Below are positions 1 to 10,600 of a stretch of 64,000 nucleotides of DNA, one piece after another. The stretch is taken from positions 55,698,001-55,762,000 of the forward strand of contig NC_092590.1 in NCBI RefSeq assembly GCF_047663525.1, written 5' to 3'. The position numbers and the translations under genes were made by a program. Every line of letters starts with the position of its first letter. Positions within the stretch are counted from its first letter, which is position 1. This DNA is from Anas platyrhynchos (lineage: Eukaryota > Chordata > Aves > Anseriformes > Anatidae). Below the pieces are notes generated by a model that was not told where the DNA came from, made no database searches, and saw only the letters and a program-made list of their open reading frames with translations.

Positions 1-602
1 AGATAAGTAAGATTCTAAAGATATTCTAAAGACAACTGCATACTCTTTATAGACCGCAGGCAAGTGGACAGGTAGAAAAAATGAAACATTTAATTAAACA
101 ACAAGTAGCTAAAATCGGACAAGTGTCATGACCTCAATCCCTCCCTTTAGCATTACTTAGAATTTGAGTTAAACCTAGAATAAAAGGGAATTTGAGTCCC
201 TTTGAAATCTTATATGGAAGGCCGTATCCATTTCTATTTAGTGGAGAGGATCGAACGCAGTTAGGATTAGAATATTTATATGCATATATAACTGAACTTC
301 AGAAATAATTAAATAAAGTACATAAATTTGTTCTCAGGACCTGGGCTAGACGGTTGGATCAACCAATCCACCCTTTTAAGCTCAGGGATTATATATATAA
401 AGACTTTTTCAGGACAACCCCTAGAGGAAAAACGGAAGGAAAGTGGACGGGACCATACCAGGTATTACTGACAACACACACCGCCATTAAGATTAAGGAG
501 CAAGCAGCTTGGATCCACGATTCGAGGGTGAAGAAGGCCCTGGCGAGGATATGGACCACCACTCCAATTGGACCAACAAAATTATGGTTTTCCAGATCCT
601 AA
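1..602 (+). pseudogene. pol: Endogenous retrovirus pol remnant (integrase C-terminal part)
   Basis: One reading frame (phase of position 51) runs to a TAA at 600-602 and reads as the end of a gammaretrovirus-like integrase. It has a YRPQASGQVE-type segment near 48-80, a LSPFEILYGRP-type segment near 200-226, and a C-terminal KWTGPYQV segment followed by a [13 protein letters not shown] stretch at 445-540. Three in-frame stops break it: TGA at 129-131, TGA at 165-167 and TAA at 306-308. Only 354-602 is open. The window edge cuts off everything upstream. The family's integrase joins viral DNA to the host chromosome; this copy cannot make a complete enzyme. Its last 94 bp overlap the env frame, the usual gammaretroviral arrangement. 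The family call is from motifs, so the exact clade is uncertain. Confidence 0.8.
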
Positions 603-1654
603 TGATTGCAGGGGTGTGGTTCTCAGATTCGGGGTGGGCAGTTTGGGATGAGAACTTACACCTGTCCCTGATACAAACAATTTCTCAAGTAATTAATAAG
701 ACAAACTGTTGGGTATGCACCCATCTGCCACAGCATGGGAATAAGGGTGTATCGTTAATCAGGATTCCCTTGCCTGCAAACTTACCTTGGACTAATTTGT
801 GGGAAAACACATCTTGGGGTCAAAAATATGAAGAAGTTTTGGAACTAGAAGTTAGTAGCTTCGTGCCATTGGAATCTTACTATGTATGTGTACAAAGGTG
901 TAACCCGCCTAAGGGTATGGGAAAACAGGATTGTATAAATACGGGTACTACTTATGTGGGAAATCAGACATCTTGTAATCAAACAATTGATATTAGTACA
1001 ACTAGCAGTTGGGCAAATTCAACCAGCTGGCCAGTTCCAGAAGGAAAAGGGTGGTATTGGCTATGCAATGATACAGCCCGTAAGGTCTTGCCCGAGAACT
1101 GGAAGGGAACTTGCACTCTTGGAGCAGTAGTCCCCAATTTGACCATACATGATGTAGCGCCTCGAGGTTATTTGAGAAATCATATCCGGAGAATTAGACG
1201 AAAAATTAACAATCCATTGATAGAGAGACACACCGCTTTTCATAGTTTTGTTCGATGGTTTATCCCATGGTTAGGAGTGAGTGAATTGGAAAAGGCGATA
1301 GTTAATATTTCTGCAATTATAGAGAAGTTAGAAAACAAAACTCTGGATGCTATAAAGGCTCAACAAGAAGAGATATCTAGTTTATCACAGGTAGTATTAC
1401 AAAATCGGATGGCCCTAGACTTGTTACTGGCCGCTCAAGGGGGAGTCTGTACAGTAATAAATACAAGTTGTTGTATGTATGTAGATCAGAGTGGAAGGAT
1501 CTCTACCGACCTGGAAGAAATATGGAAGCAGACAAGGGTCCTACATGAGATCAGTAAAGATGATCTTTCATGGAGTTTTAGTGAAATATGGAATAAGTTA
1601 ACCTCCTGGTTGCCCAATTTCCAATGTTTGAAACAAGTGTTCATTGCTCTATAA
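509..1654 (+). CDS. env: Endogenous retrovirus envelope glycoprotein frame, lacking its membrane anchor
   Basis: This is an open frame of 381 codons. The likely start is residue 26 (ATG at 584), which begins a hydrophobic signal-peptide-like stretch; the earlier ATG at 509 lies inside the pol overlap. Visible features are a CWVC motif at residues 67-70 (the CXXC of gamma-type surface subunits), about nine N-X-S/T sites, an RIRR furin-type site ending at residue 231, a heptad-rich segment at about 255-300, an immunosuppressive-like segment at about 297-314, and a CX6CC motif at 314-322. The surface subunit is only about 200 residues, short for the family. The frame ends with TAA at 1652-1654 just where the membrane anchor should start. 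A hydrophobic, cysteine-rich stretch follows in another frame up to about 1737, so a frameshift removed the anchor. Gamma-type Env normally mediates fusion; this product, if made, would not be anchored. Whether it is expressed cannot be seen. Confidence 0.85.
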   Translation: MDPRFEGEEGPGEDMDHHSNWTNKIMVFQILMIAGVWFSDSGWAVWDENLHLSLIQTISQVINKTNCWVCTHLPQHGNKGVSLIRIPLPANLPWTNLWENTSWGQKYEEVLELEVSSFVPLESYYVCVQRCNPPKGMGKQDCINTGTTYVGNQTSCNQTIDISTTSSWANSTSWPVPEGKGWYWLCNDTARKVLPENWKGTCTLGAVVPNLTIHDVAPRGYLRNHIRRIRRKINNPLIERHTAFHSFVRWFIPWLGVSELEKAIVNISAIIEKLENKTLDAIKAQQEEISSLSQVVLQNRMALDLLLAAQGGVCTVINTSCCMYVDQSGRISTDLEEIWKQTRVLHEISKDDLSWSFSEIWNKLTSWLPNFQCLKQVFIAL

Positions 1655-1755
1655 CATTAGTAGTGTTAGGAATATTTGTGTGCATGTTGTTTAGATGCCT
1701 GCTTTGTTGTGTTACTGTAAATAATGAAAGTATCTGATGCAAAAGAATTTGCATG

Positions 1756-1774
1756 GGAAAAGAAAAGGGGGGAT
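1756..1774 (+). other. Polypurine tract of the endogenous retrovirus
   Basis: A nearly pure purine run (GGGAAAAGAAAAGGGGGGA) lies immediately before the LTR start at 1775. In retroviruses this primes plus-strand DNA synthesis. Its position between env and the LTR fits. Confidence 0.8.
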
Positions 1775-2347
1775 TGATTAAGGAGGTATTGGGGAGGTAT
1801 TGGGGAGGCAAGGACAATCCCCAGACATGGACTGTATATCTCGAAACAAGACACTGGAACTCATGATAAGGAAGCGGCAGACGGACAGAGAAACAAATGG
1901 AAGGACTATAAATCTCAAAATTGGACATTGGAATTCATTATAAAGATACAACAAACGGAAGAATTGGCAACAACCAGCTCTCGCAATTAAGAAACGTGCC
2001 AAATTCAGCAGATTCCTGACCAAAGGTGAAAAGTACACTGTGAGGAAGACTTGGGGTCTTCCTCCCAAAGACCCCTGCCCACGTCCCAAAGACCCCTGCC
2101 CACAATTCTTGGGAGGCTCTACGCAGGCGCAAGGTGCCAAAAGGCTAATTAGCATGAGAAGCGAGGGAAGGCGGGGATAGGTAATACATATGTATAGGCG
2201 CTTGTAGAATATTGATAGATTGATTGTATAAATTCAAGACTGCTTTCCGCTTGGGTATGCACGATAGGTGGAGAGATCCCCCGTGCATCCAGCGCTGCAA
2301 TAAAGAATATACCACTTAAAGGAATTTCGGCTTCGATCTTTGAATCA
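1775..2347 (+). repeat. 3' LTR of a gammaretrovirus-like endogenous retrovirus
   Basis: The LTR is 573 bp with short inverted ends: it starts TGATT and ends AATCA. It follows the polypurine tract. A TATAAA box sits at 2227-2232 and a polyadenylation signal AATAAA at 2299-2304, which places U3 at 1775 to about 2255, then R and U5 to 2347. U3 contains two duplications: an imperfect pair at 1829-1888 and 1903-1962 (74 bp apart), and a perfect 20 bp pair at 2063-2082 and 2084-2103 with one base between. Such U3 repeats are often enhancer duplications. The 5' LTR is outside the window, so LTR divergence and the target-site duplication cannot be checked here. Confidence 0.82.
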
Positions 2348-3104
2348 GCATAACAGTTCTGTACATCTGGAATTAAACCACGATGTTTTCCACCCTGCTG
2401 TGCTCCCCATCAACTGTTATCTCCCTCAACAGCTGTATTTGGATATTTATATAATTGTCCTGTTGCAAAGGTATCCCTGGGTTGTCTTCTCAATCACAAT
2501 AGCTGGAACTTCAGCTGGAGATGCAGCACTGTCGTGGGCAGACAAATGAACACAAGACCCCACATGACCAAGAAAATATATGATTGAGTACACCGCTAGC
2601 CTGCTGCGAGGTCAGTCCCTGCAGCCCAGGTAAGCAGAAGGCAGGCTGCACTGCTTGACACTCACCTTTGTGGTAGCTGAACTTAACACACTGTACTCCT
2701 GACAGCTCCCAGAAGGTAATACGTAAGTTAATATGCCTTCATCTTTTTTTAAATGTATTGGTATATTTTATTATTTAGTGTTCACTGCCCACTGCCATCA
2801 AATGGTTCCCAACTGACTGAACTGGACAGCTTTTAGAGCTCAGTCTCACAAATCCTTGAGTGTAGCCAAATGGGAGGATGGGTTAAAACAGTTCCATTAA
2901 GCTAATGGAACAATTGCAGCGTATCATTGTTGGCCTTGCAGATCATCAGTGGCCCAAGGACAAGAGACTAGGAATTAAATGCTGTAAAGTATTTGGAAAG
3001 AAACAGACAAGAAAGAGCCTGAGCTGGGGCAGTCGATATCTCAGTTATTCCTTACTGCAAGCAACGTATAAACAGAATTGTTCACTGCTACTCCGCAGAA
3101 AGGA
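2348..3104. other. Intergenic, no feature recognised
   Basis: This stretch lies between the 3' LTR and a CR1 fragment. Short open frames on both strands show no family motif, and no RNA gene or tandem repeat is evident. Confidence 0.5.
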
Positions 3105-3248
3105 GATCTTAAAAGAGAATATAGCACAGTTGGAAGGGACCTTCAAAGATCATGTAGTCCAACCACCACAGGGCTAACCAAAAGCTAAAGCAGATTCATG
3201 AGGGCGTTGTCCAAATGCCTGTTGAACACTGACAGGCATGGGATCTGG
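3105..3248 (-). repeat. CR1 LINE fragment (3' end, antisense)
   Basis: The + strand reads TTGGAAGGGACCTTCAAAGA, then a GTCCAACC-like block, and later GTCCAAATGCCTGTTGAACA. This is the reverse complement of the conserved CR1 3' untranslated end. The usual 8 bp terminal repeat is eroded to AGAATATAG-like sequence at the left edge. CR1 copies are characteristically 5'-truncated, as here (about 140 bp). The ends are approximate. Confidence 0.85.
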
Positions 3249-5124
3249 ACACAATGAACTTTTAATTTGTAAAACACAAAGGAGAAACTCTCCCTCTCTC
3301 TCATTCCTTCAATTGAACTGGATTTATCTCTACAAAAAATAATGACTACTTCTTAGTGGACTTCACAGTCGGTGAGAAAAGAGATATTCAGTTTGCTCTG
3401 CTCCTTTAAACTGTCTCTAAGTTATTCACTCTGCCTGCAAGTACAAAAGAGGTGGTTGCACACAAAGTACAGAGGCCACCTTCAGTCTTATATCCTGTTG
3501 TTGATGAGAAGATTTTAAGAACAAAAACAAGAGTCACCACATTATTTTCAACAGGTAACAGAAATTTTTAAAGTGAGAGAATAGATGGATTCTTCCTGGC
3601 TTTAAATGGAAATGAAGGAATTTGCTCACCCCATGCTCTCCCCTTCCCATCTCCTACACAATCAAATTACAGGTCTTCTGTTTCTCAAATGAGGACAGAC
3701 CTGCACAATCAGGAGTTCTTGCCAAACTCCTGCATTTCTTGAGAAACAGCTCTGAGATATTTCCCATACTTCTGGCAGGATCAGAGCAAAGCTTTGTTAA
3801 CCATGGGATGAAACATGCTTATAACGTAACACCTGAATTCCTGAAACATGGGATAAAGAGCACAGAAGAATAGGCAGTATTGAATCCCTAAAAACACTGC
3901 TCTAGCTTTCAACTCTTCGTGACTGTATTTAGTTGTACCCTGACAGATTTTTCTTCCGTTTTCCCCCAGCTCTTTAAATCCACACAATCTTTTAGCATTC
4001 ACAGATTCTGTTGCAAGGAGTTCCTCAGCCTTCTCACACAGTATATAGTCAGTCCCATCCACTACCTCGCAGTATATTTGATGCACCTGGTTCCTAAAGT
4101 AGAAGAGAGAGCAAACAATAACTCTATTTTCTTTATACCACCCATAAGCCTTGGACAAACACTCCCTTAGCCATTTCTTCTGAATACCTTACCTTTATCT
4201 TTAAATACTTTACTTCCCAGGCTTTGGGGACAGTATCTTTTTTCCACAACAAAGACCAAATCAGTTTCCTAAACGAGGCAGTATAAATGTCAAACCCTGA
4301 GCTCCATGGCAAATGTCTGCAACCATTCTTCTGCACAGGGAGAATGAACAGCTTGGTTTCTAAAGCAGATATTCAAAGTTACCCCAGTTGACTGGAAGCT
4401 GATAATATATAGGGAATACACTTGAGACTTTTTCCACATACTGAGTTTATTCTTGGCTAGCTACCCAGTTTATCTTTACATTAGAACCTGGACTTTAAAG
4501 CTTGCATTATGTATGAGAATCCAGATAAGCTTACAGCATTAATTATTCCACACAAAAGAAAACCTGGCATTTAGAATTCAACGCATCATTTACATAATAA
4601 TAATAACTACAAATCCCTCTCTTTCAATAAATTTGGGCATGACGACTGCATCGGTTTGCCATTTTGACTCCTCACTCTTAAGTTACAGCTTCACAGGTGT
4701 GCTCCTATTAACTGCAACAGTTACGAAAACTCATTTTATCACATGAACTTTTGACTGGGATCCATTACAGTGTCCTTCTGCCTCTCCCACTGCATCTAGA
4801 ATATCATGGTTTCAAAATTCAGGATGCTTTGTAAAAGCAATTTATCTGCCAAGGGCATGCCTGGGCTTTTAAGCTTCTCACTTTACCATGAGACATCTTC
4901 TGGAACTTTTGTCTGAGGAGTTAAAAGAAATTAACACAGAGGAGAGGGCTTTTTAGTGTTGTCAGCAAACACATTCATGTACACTTAAGCAGCAAGGTGT
5001 TGAACAGGGAACGTGTTGATTATGGCACTACTTTAATGATAGTGCTGTAAGATCATGCTTTTGTGCTAAGTAATGCGCAAAGCAACCTTGGCATTCCTTT
5101 AGACAGCTGATAATTTAAGTACAT
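3249..5124. other. Intergenic, no feature recognised
   Basis: About 1.9 kb between two CR1 fragments. The longest open frame (125 codons on the - strand, 3781-4158) has no recognisable motif and no partner exon. The sequence is AT-rich, ordinary avian intergenic DNA. Confidence 0.5.
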
Positions 5125-6176
5125 TTAGATGAGCAGACAGTGAGGTGGACTGAGAACTGGCTGGATGGCAGAGCTCAGAGGGTTGTGTGAGAGTGTCCAC
5201 AGTCTAGCTGGAGGCCTGTAGCTGTGTCCCCCAGGGGTCTGTGCTGGGTCCGGTCCTATCCAACTTACCCACCAGTGAACCAGATGAACGGACAAGGATG
5301 CACTCTCAGCATGTTTGCTGCTGATACAAAAGCAGGAAGAGTGGCTGATTCACCACAATGCTGCATTGCTATTCAGAGGGACCTGGCCAGGCTGGAGAGT
5401 TTGGCAGAGAGGATCCTCCTGAGGTTCAACAAAAGCTAGTGCAGGGTCCTGCACCTGAGAGGAATAACCCCACGCACTAGTACAGGTTGGGGGATGACCT
5501 GCTGGAAAGCAGCTCTGCAGGAAAAAAACTGGGAGTCCTGGTGGACAGCGGGTAAACCATGAGACAGCAATGTCCCCTTGTGGCCAAGAAGGCCAATGGT
5601 ATCCTGGGGTACATTAGGAAAAGTGTTGCCAGCAGGTTGAGAGGTGATCCTCCCACTCTGCACAGGCCTGGGGAGGCCACACCTGGAGTATTGTGTCCAG
5701 TTCTGGGTTCCCCAGTACAAGAGGGACATGGAGCTTCTGGAGACAGTCCAGCAGAGGGCTGTGAAGATGATTAGGGGACTGAAGCATCTCTCATATGAGG
5801 AAAGGCTGAGAAAACTGGGCCTCATTAGCCTGGAGAAGAGAAGACTGAGAGGGGATCTCATCAATGCATATAAATTTCTTAGGGAAGGGTGTCAAGATGA
5901 TGGGGCCAGGCTCTTTGGTGGTGCCCAGAGGTAAGCAACAGGCACAAACTGAAACACAGGAAGGTCCACCTGAATATGGGGAAACACTTCTCTACTGTGA
6001 GAGTGACAGAACACTGGAAGGGGTTGCTCAGAGAGATTGTGGAGTCTGCTCCCCTGGAGATATTAAAAAACCCACCTGGACGTGATCCTGTGCAACATGC
6101 TCTAGGTGACCCTGCTTGAGCACGGGGGGTGGACTAGATGGTCTCCAGAGGTCCCTTCTGACCTTAGTGATTCAAA
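5125..6176 (+). repeat. CR1 LINE, 3' about 1.05 kb including broken reverse transcriptase
   Basis: The + strand carries the 3' part of CR1 ORF2 and its 3' end. Near 5225 a VPQGSVLGPVL-type reverse transcriptase motif is visible. Near 5310 a motif reads FAADTK where FADDTK is expected, so a catalytic aspartate is lost, and it lies in a different frame from the VPQG block. The downstream segment ([28 protein letters not shown]) spans 5690-5790. The copy ends with the CR1 signature CTAGATGGTCTCCAGAGGTC at about 6134-6153, shortly followed by GTGATTC. Open pieces at 5224-5439, 5559-5774, 5644-5934 and 5864-6085 show repeated frameshifts. It is a dead, 5'-truncated retrotransposon copy. Confidence 0.93.
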
Positions 6177-6967
6177 ACCAGATAACAGACACATGGGGTG
6201 AGCATTAGTCAAGATCAATACAATGAGCAGAGACTAGACACTCACAGCCTATTTTAACAGCCTCACAAGTGACATTTAAAGGCCCATTTTGAACAAATGT
6301 CCAGAGCAATGAAATATCTAGGGAGGATGAGAAGCCCTTCCTACTGTTAGAATCAGAAGGAAGAGAAAGGAGGAGAGGCCCTGTGACTTGGTGAGGAAAA
6401 AGTCCTGTCATTCTGGCTTACTGTGCCTGTAGTAACAATGGAGCAATATTTAGCAGCAGGAAATGATTAAAAGGAAAATCAAGGTACAGTCATATTTAGT
6501 GGTATACTCAGTGGTAGCAGAAGTGAAAGGCACACCAGAGAGCAAGATAGAGGCAGGTGGAGCCTATGAGCAGACATGAACAGTAACCAGAAAAAGCCCT
6601 TAACAAAATAAGCTAACTTAGGCAAGCTAAAAAAGGAAAAAAGGGCAGTGCCATGAAGCAGTAAATTCCAGGAACTGTCACAATCTCACAAATACCCCAC
6701 TTTTGTTCTGGCAGAGAGAAAAGGCCAGCCAAGTTACAAGGTGCAGCCCTCTGAATAGAGTGCTCCCTGCTAGGCTGTCGGCTCCATCACTGCATTGCTC
6801 CCCCGATCAGCCTGCAGTCGTGGCCACCGTTCATTAAGACGGAGCACAGACTGCTCATCCAGCAGCCTCATCGGGGCTGCACTCCCATATTAAAATGCAA
6901 TGAAAGCCACTAATAAAGCCATCCGCTGAGCAATGTCTCAACATGCCGTTGCAGCCTACTGAGCTGG
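6177..6967. other. Intergenic between CR1 and CHRNA9 3' end
   Basis: About 800 bp with no coding motif, just downstream of the predicted CHRNA9 polyadenylation signal. Part of it could be a longer CHRNA9 3' UTR if the first signal is skipped. Confidence 0.45.
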
Positions 6968-6973
6968 TTTATT
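6968..6973 (-). terminator. Candidate polyadenylation signal of CHRNA9
   Basis: TTTATT on the + strand gives AATAAA on the - strand, 112 bp past the CHRNA9 stop codon. It is the first canonical signal downstream. This is positional inference. Confidence 0.5.
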
Positions 6974-7084
6974 GTTACAGAACAGAAGACACAAAGATCT
7001 CAGAAGCACACCTACCCCACAGCTCCACTGAAATGAGCTAACCCAGTACATTCATACCTACAAAATGAATGTGTTCATCTGCAG

Positions 7085-7641
7085 TTAAGCTGCTTTCCCA
7101 ATGATCAGCACACTCATGAAAAACACCATGATAAAAAAAATCCACATGAAAAACCTGTCCATCACTTTTGCTACTTTTTTCCACTCAATCCCTTTGGCCC
7201 GGTTTGCTTTATGGTCTCGAACACAGTTAGCAATGTACTCGATATTCTTTATCAGCATTTTGTAACAGGAACAGCAGTTAACATTCTCCCTACCGTCTTC
7301 ACCATGAACTCCACAGCTTTTATTCAAATTTCCATTCAGCTTCTCCTTGAGATCACTGTCATCATTTCTATTGGAAAGTTGACTCCTTACCTCTTTGTCT
7401 CCCCCCGGACACACATCATCCCCCTCTAACTTATGTTCTTGCTCCTTCTCTCTTTGCGGACTTGTACAGTTTTCACCCACATCATACACAAAAAAGATTT
7501 TTGACATGTAGTCCAAGATAACCACCCTGGCCCATTGTGGAACAGGCTTCGCTTCTGAGCCACAGTGATGGACGTTCATGATAATGATCGTCAGCGCAGT
7601 GGAAGCTGTGATCATGGTCATAGTTGCTATGTAATACTTGC
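7085..7641 (-). CDS. CHRNA9: CHRNA9 exon 5 (M3, intracellular loop, M4, stop)
   Basis: The exon starts after a TTCCAG acceptor (intron base 7642), completes codon 300 and runs to TAA at 7085-7087. It encodes M3, a variable charged loop rich in D, E, K, N and S, the conserved [15 protein letters not shown] segment, and M4 ([13 protein letters not shown]). The loop is the least conserved region between species, as expected for the family. Confidence 0.96.
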
Positions 7642-10600
7642 CTGGAACACAAAATAAAATGATATTAAAGATGCTACCCTAAAAAATCAGTGCAGAAATA
7701 ATGTGACAACATAATGCTAAGCATAAGTGCAAGTGAAACCAAATTTTAATCACCCTGATACTCTGTATTTAGATAACAATTACCATATAAGAATATTGAT
7801 TAAAGCATTAAAGTAAAACCTCACACTCATTACTGGTATGCCTTTATCAGATGAATGACTATTGAATAAGCATTGTAAAAAATGTTTCAAGCATATAAAG
7901 CTACATTTAAAGCACGTAAAGCTCACCTATTAAAGGTACGTTTTCAGAGGGAGGCATGATCTCTGCAACCATAAGCTGGAACACGGTCAGGGCAAGAAGA
8001 ACCGTAACACCTAGAGACACTTTTTCTCCAGAGTCTGCAGGGAGATAGAATCCCAGTGGGGCGAGGAAAGAGATCAAAATGCAAGGAAGCAAAAGGTTAA
8101 ATATGTAGAAAGAAGACTTCCTTTTCAAAATCAGTGTGAATGTTACATCTGGATAAGGCTCAGAGCAGCAGCCGTAAGTGATTACATTCTTAACCGCTGG
8201 CATGCCATGAATCTCCCATTCCACATCTTCTACGAAGTCAGAAAGGTCACCACTATCAAGAGAATTGATGATGTCTACCTGATTACCATTATAGGTCCAG
8301 GAACCAAACGTAAGGTTGCACTGCTGGCTGTCAAAAGGAAAATAAGATACATCCACTACACATGAGCTCTTTGTGATAGCAGGCGCATCCCAAGTAATTT
8401 TTCCATCATATCTCAACACAACATTAGTATTCACTGGTTCTGAAAAGTCATCATCTGCCCTAAAAGACAGAAAAGTGACAGTCAGGATTGACATGCAGCA
8501 ACTTAGTGTGTAGGCTGGGGAGAGTCAGGAGGAGACCCTCGCTTCACACCATTAAAGGCATGCTTCTGAAACCATATTATTTACACTGATTTTTATTAGG
8601 AACTGACTATTAACTATATCATTTATAAGTACCAGTATCCACTGACACAGTAGGATATTCAAAAATCATGATAATCTGCTGTTCATTACTGGCCTGGGAG
8701 AGCAGACAAGTTATAGATCCTTTGTATACCCACTTCTTGTGGACACAATCTTGTAGAGCTCTCCAGCAGCTTCTACAGAAAGCACTTCAGATCACCGGGG
8801 AGGGAAAGTGTTCAACTCCCAATGCAACCAAGGAAGCTGGATCAATATTCAAACGATCCTATGGATTTTTTCTAAATATTCAGATGTTCAGAAACAAATA
8901 TTAAGACAAAAAATATATCCCTTCCTAAGGCAAAGTGTATTGATGAAAGTTCAGGCTCCATGGGTCATTTTCCTTCTACCCCCTCCTTCATACACACATT
9001 CAAGCTGATTCTCTCCAGCCTCACTCACTTGTTATATAGGACAATATCTGGTCTCCAGACCAAATTGCTTGGAATCCTGATAGAATCCAACCCATCATAT
9101 TTATCCTTGTCCCATTTGAGGTACGCATCATACCAGCTTTGTCGAATCCATAAGTAAGCTGTCAAAATTTGGTTCCTTTCATCCTGCATAAAAAATAAAA
9201 ATATTTTTAACTGACTGTTAAAAATAAATAAATAAATAAATAGAAGTACATCTTAGATTCTGGCAGTATTTGTTGTGTAACTTTAAAGCAATGCTCAGAA
9301 CAGGCCAGAATACTAACAGGCCACAGCAGCACTTTTCAGACAGGTACGTATACCATACAGTGTAGAGGGGCCTTATGTATTCAATCGTTCTCTTGTCCAA
9401 GCCTTTCTCCCCCAAAGGATGGTTCTTCTCCCTGCACCCTCCCAAATTTTAATAACAGCTGTCTAAGGCTCTTAATATCTCATGAGTTTTCTTTTGCCAG
9501 CTTCAGAATACCAAACAAAATTCAGTCCAAAACTCTCCGAAAGCTTGTTGATTCACAAATCAGAAGTGATTTTCCATTCTCCTTACAGACACATTTATTT
9601 TGCCTTAAAAATGTATCTGGCTGAACCAAATGTATAAGAAGTTAAAGGCTGAAATAGGAAGATTATGAGAAATTGCTTCCTAGAAAAAGCATTTGCTCTT
9701 TTTATTTAATAGCAAAAGTTGCCTGGATGCTACAATACAAACATCTAACTAAAACTACAAAGTCTTCGCAACTCAGCAGCTATGTCTGTAGACATGCAAT
9801 GGAAGTCCTAGCATTGCAATCAGATAAGATTCTATCAAGAACCAGAGAACAAGACCCTTGTGAAGAAGCATTACTGAAGTCGCCACAACAAAATTTAAGT
9901 TGTTTTCCCACTCCAAGCAAGTTTACGGTTGACATGCTTCTGCATGTATTCAGAAAAACAGAACTGCATTTTTACTCACCATATCTTTAATTTGGGACAA
10001 TGTTATCTGAAGGGTAACATTCAGCACTTTATCTGTGTCTTCCACTGGTCGTAGAGCATTGGAATAGTCTTCAAACAGTTCATTGAACAGCATGTGAGCA
10101 TATTTTCCTTTGGCTGATTCTACAGCTAGATAACACGTTTTTGTTCAGTACATCAGATTAAGCACTGAGCAATATCAGAAGATAGCCTTTTTCTATAGCT
10201 TCAAACAGCATTTGCTATATTTATCATTCACATATTGTAGAGTATCATTTAGTGCAAAAACAGAGTAAACCCGATGAAGTTATTCAAATAAAGACAGCAT
10301 TCACCTGTAGTAAATGAATAGCTAGCTTTAGCTTTTCACACCCGATGAAAAAAAATTCTCTATCCAGAGATTCCTGCCATTTTTGAGTGTCATTACCTCT
10401 ATTTTACTGATTTCTTTCATAGGCATAGAGATTATTGGCTTAGAGTGACACATCTGCTAAGCTAAAATTAGAAGCCAAGCCTGAAGTCGAACCTGCTCCC
10501 AGGCTAATAGCTTGTGATGTCTCCTTAAATGTAACACTGCTACTTTCATGCTACTTTCAGAATTTACCCTCCCTCTGCCCTTAAAAAATAAAAAAATAAA

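Noticed and set aside
509..583. ATG at 509 as the functional env start
   Set aside because: It is charged, lies in the pol overlap and precedes the hydrophobic leader. The ATG at 584 begins the signal-peptide-like stretch.
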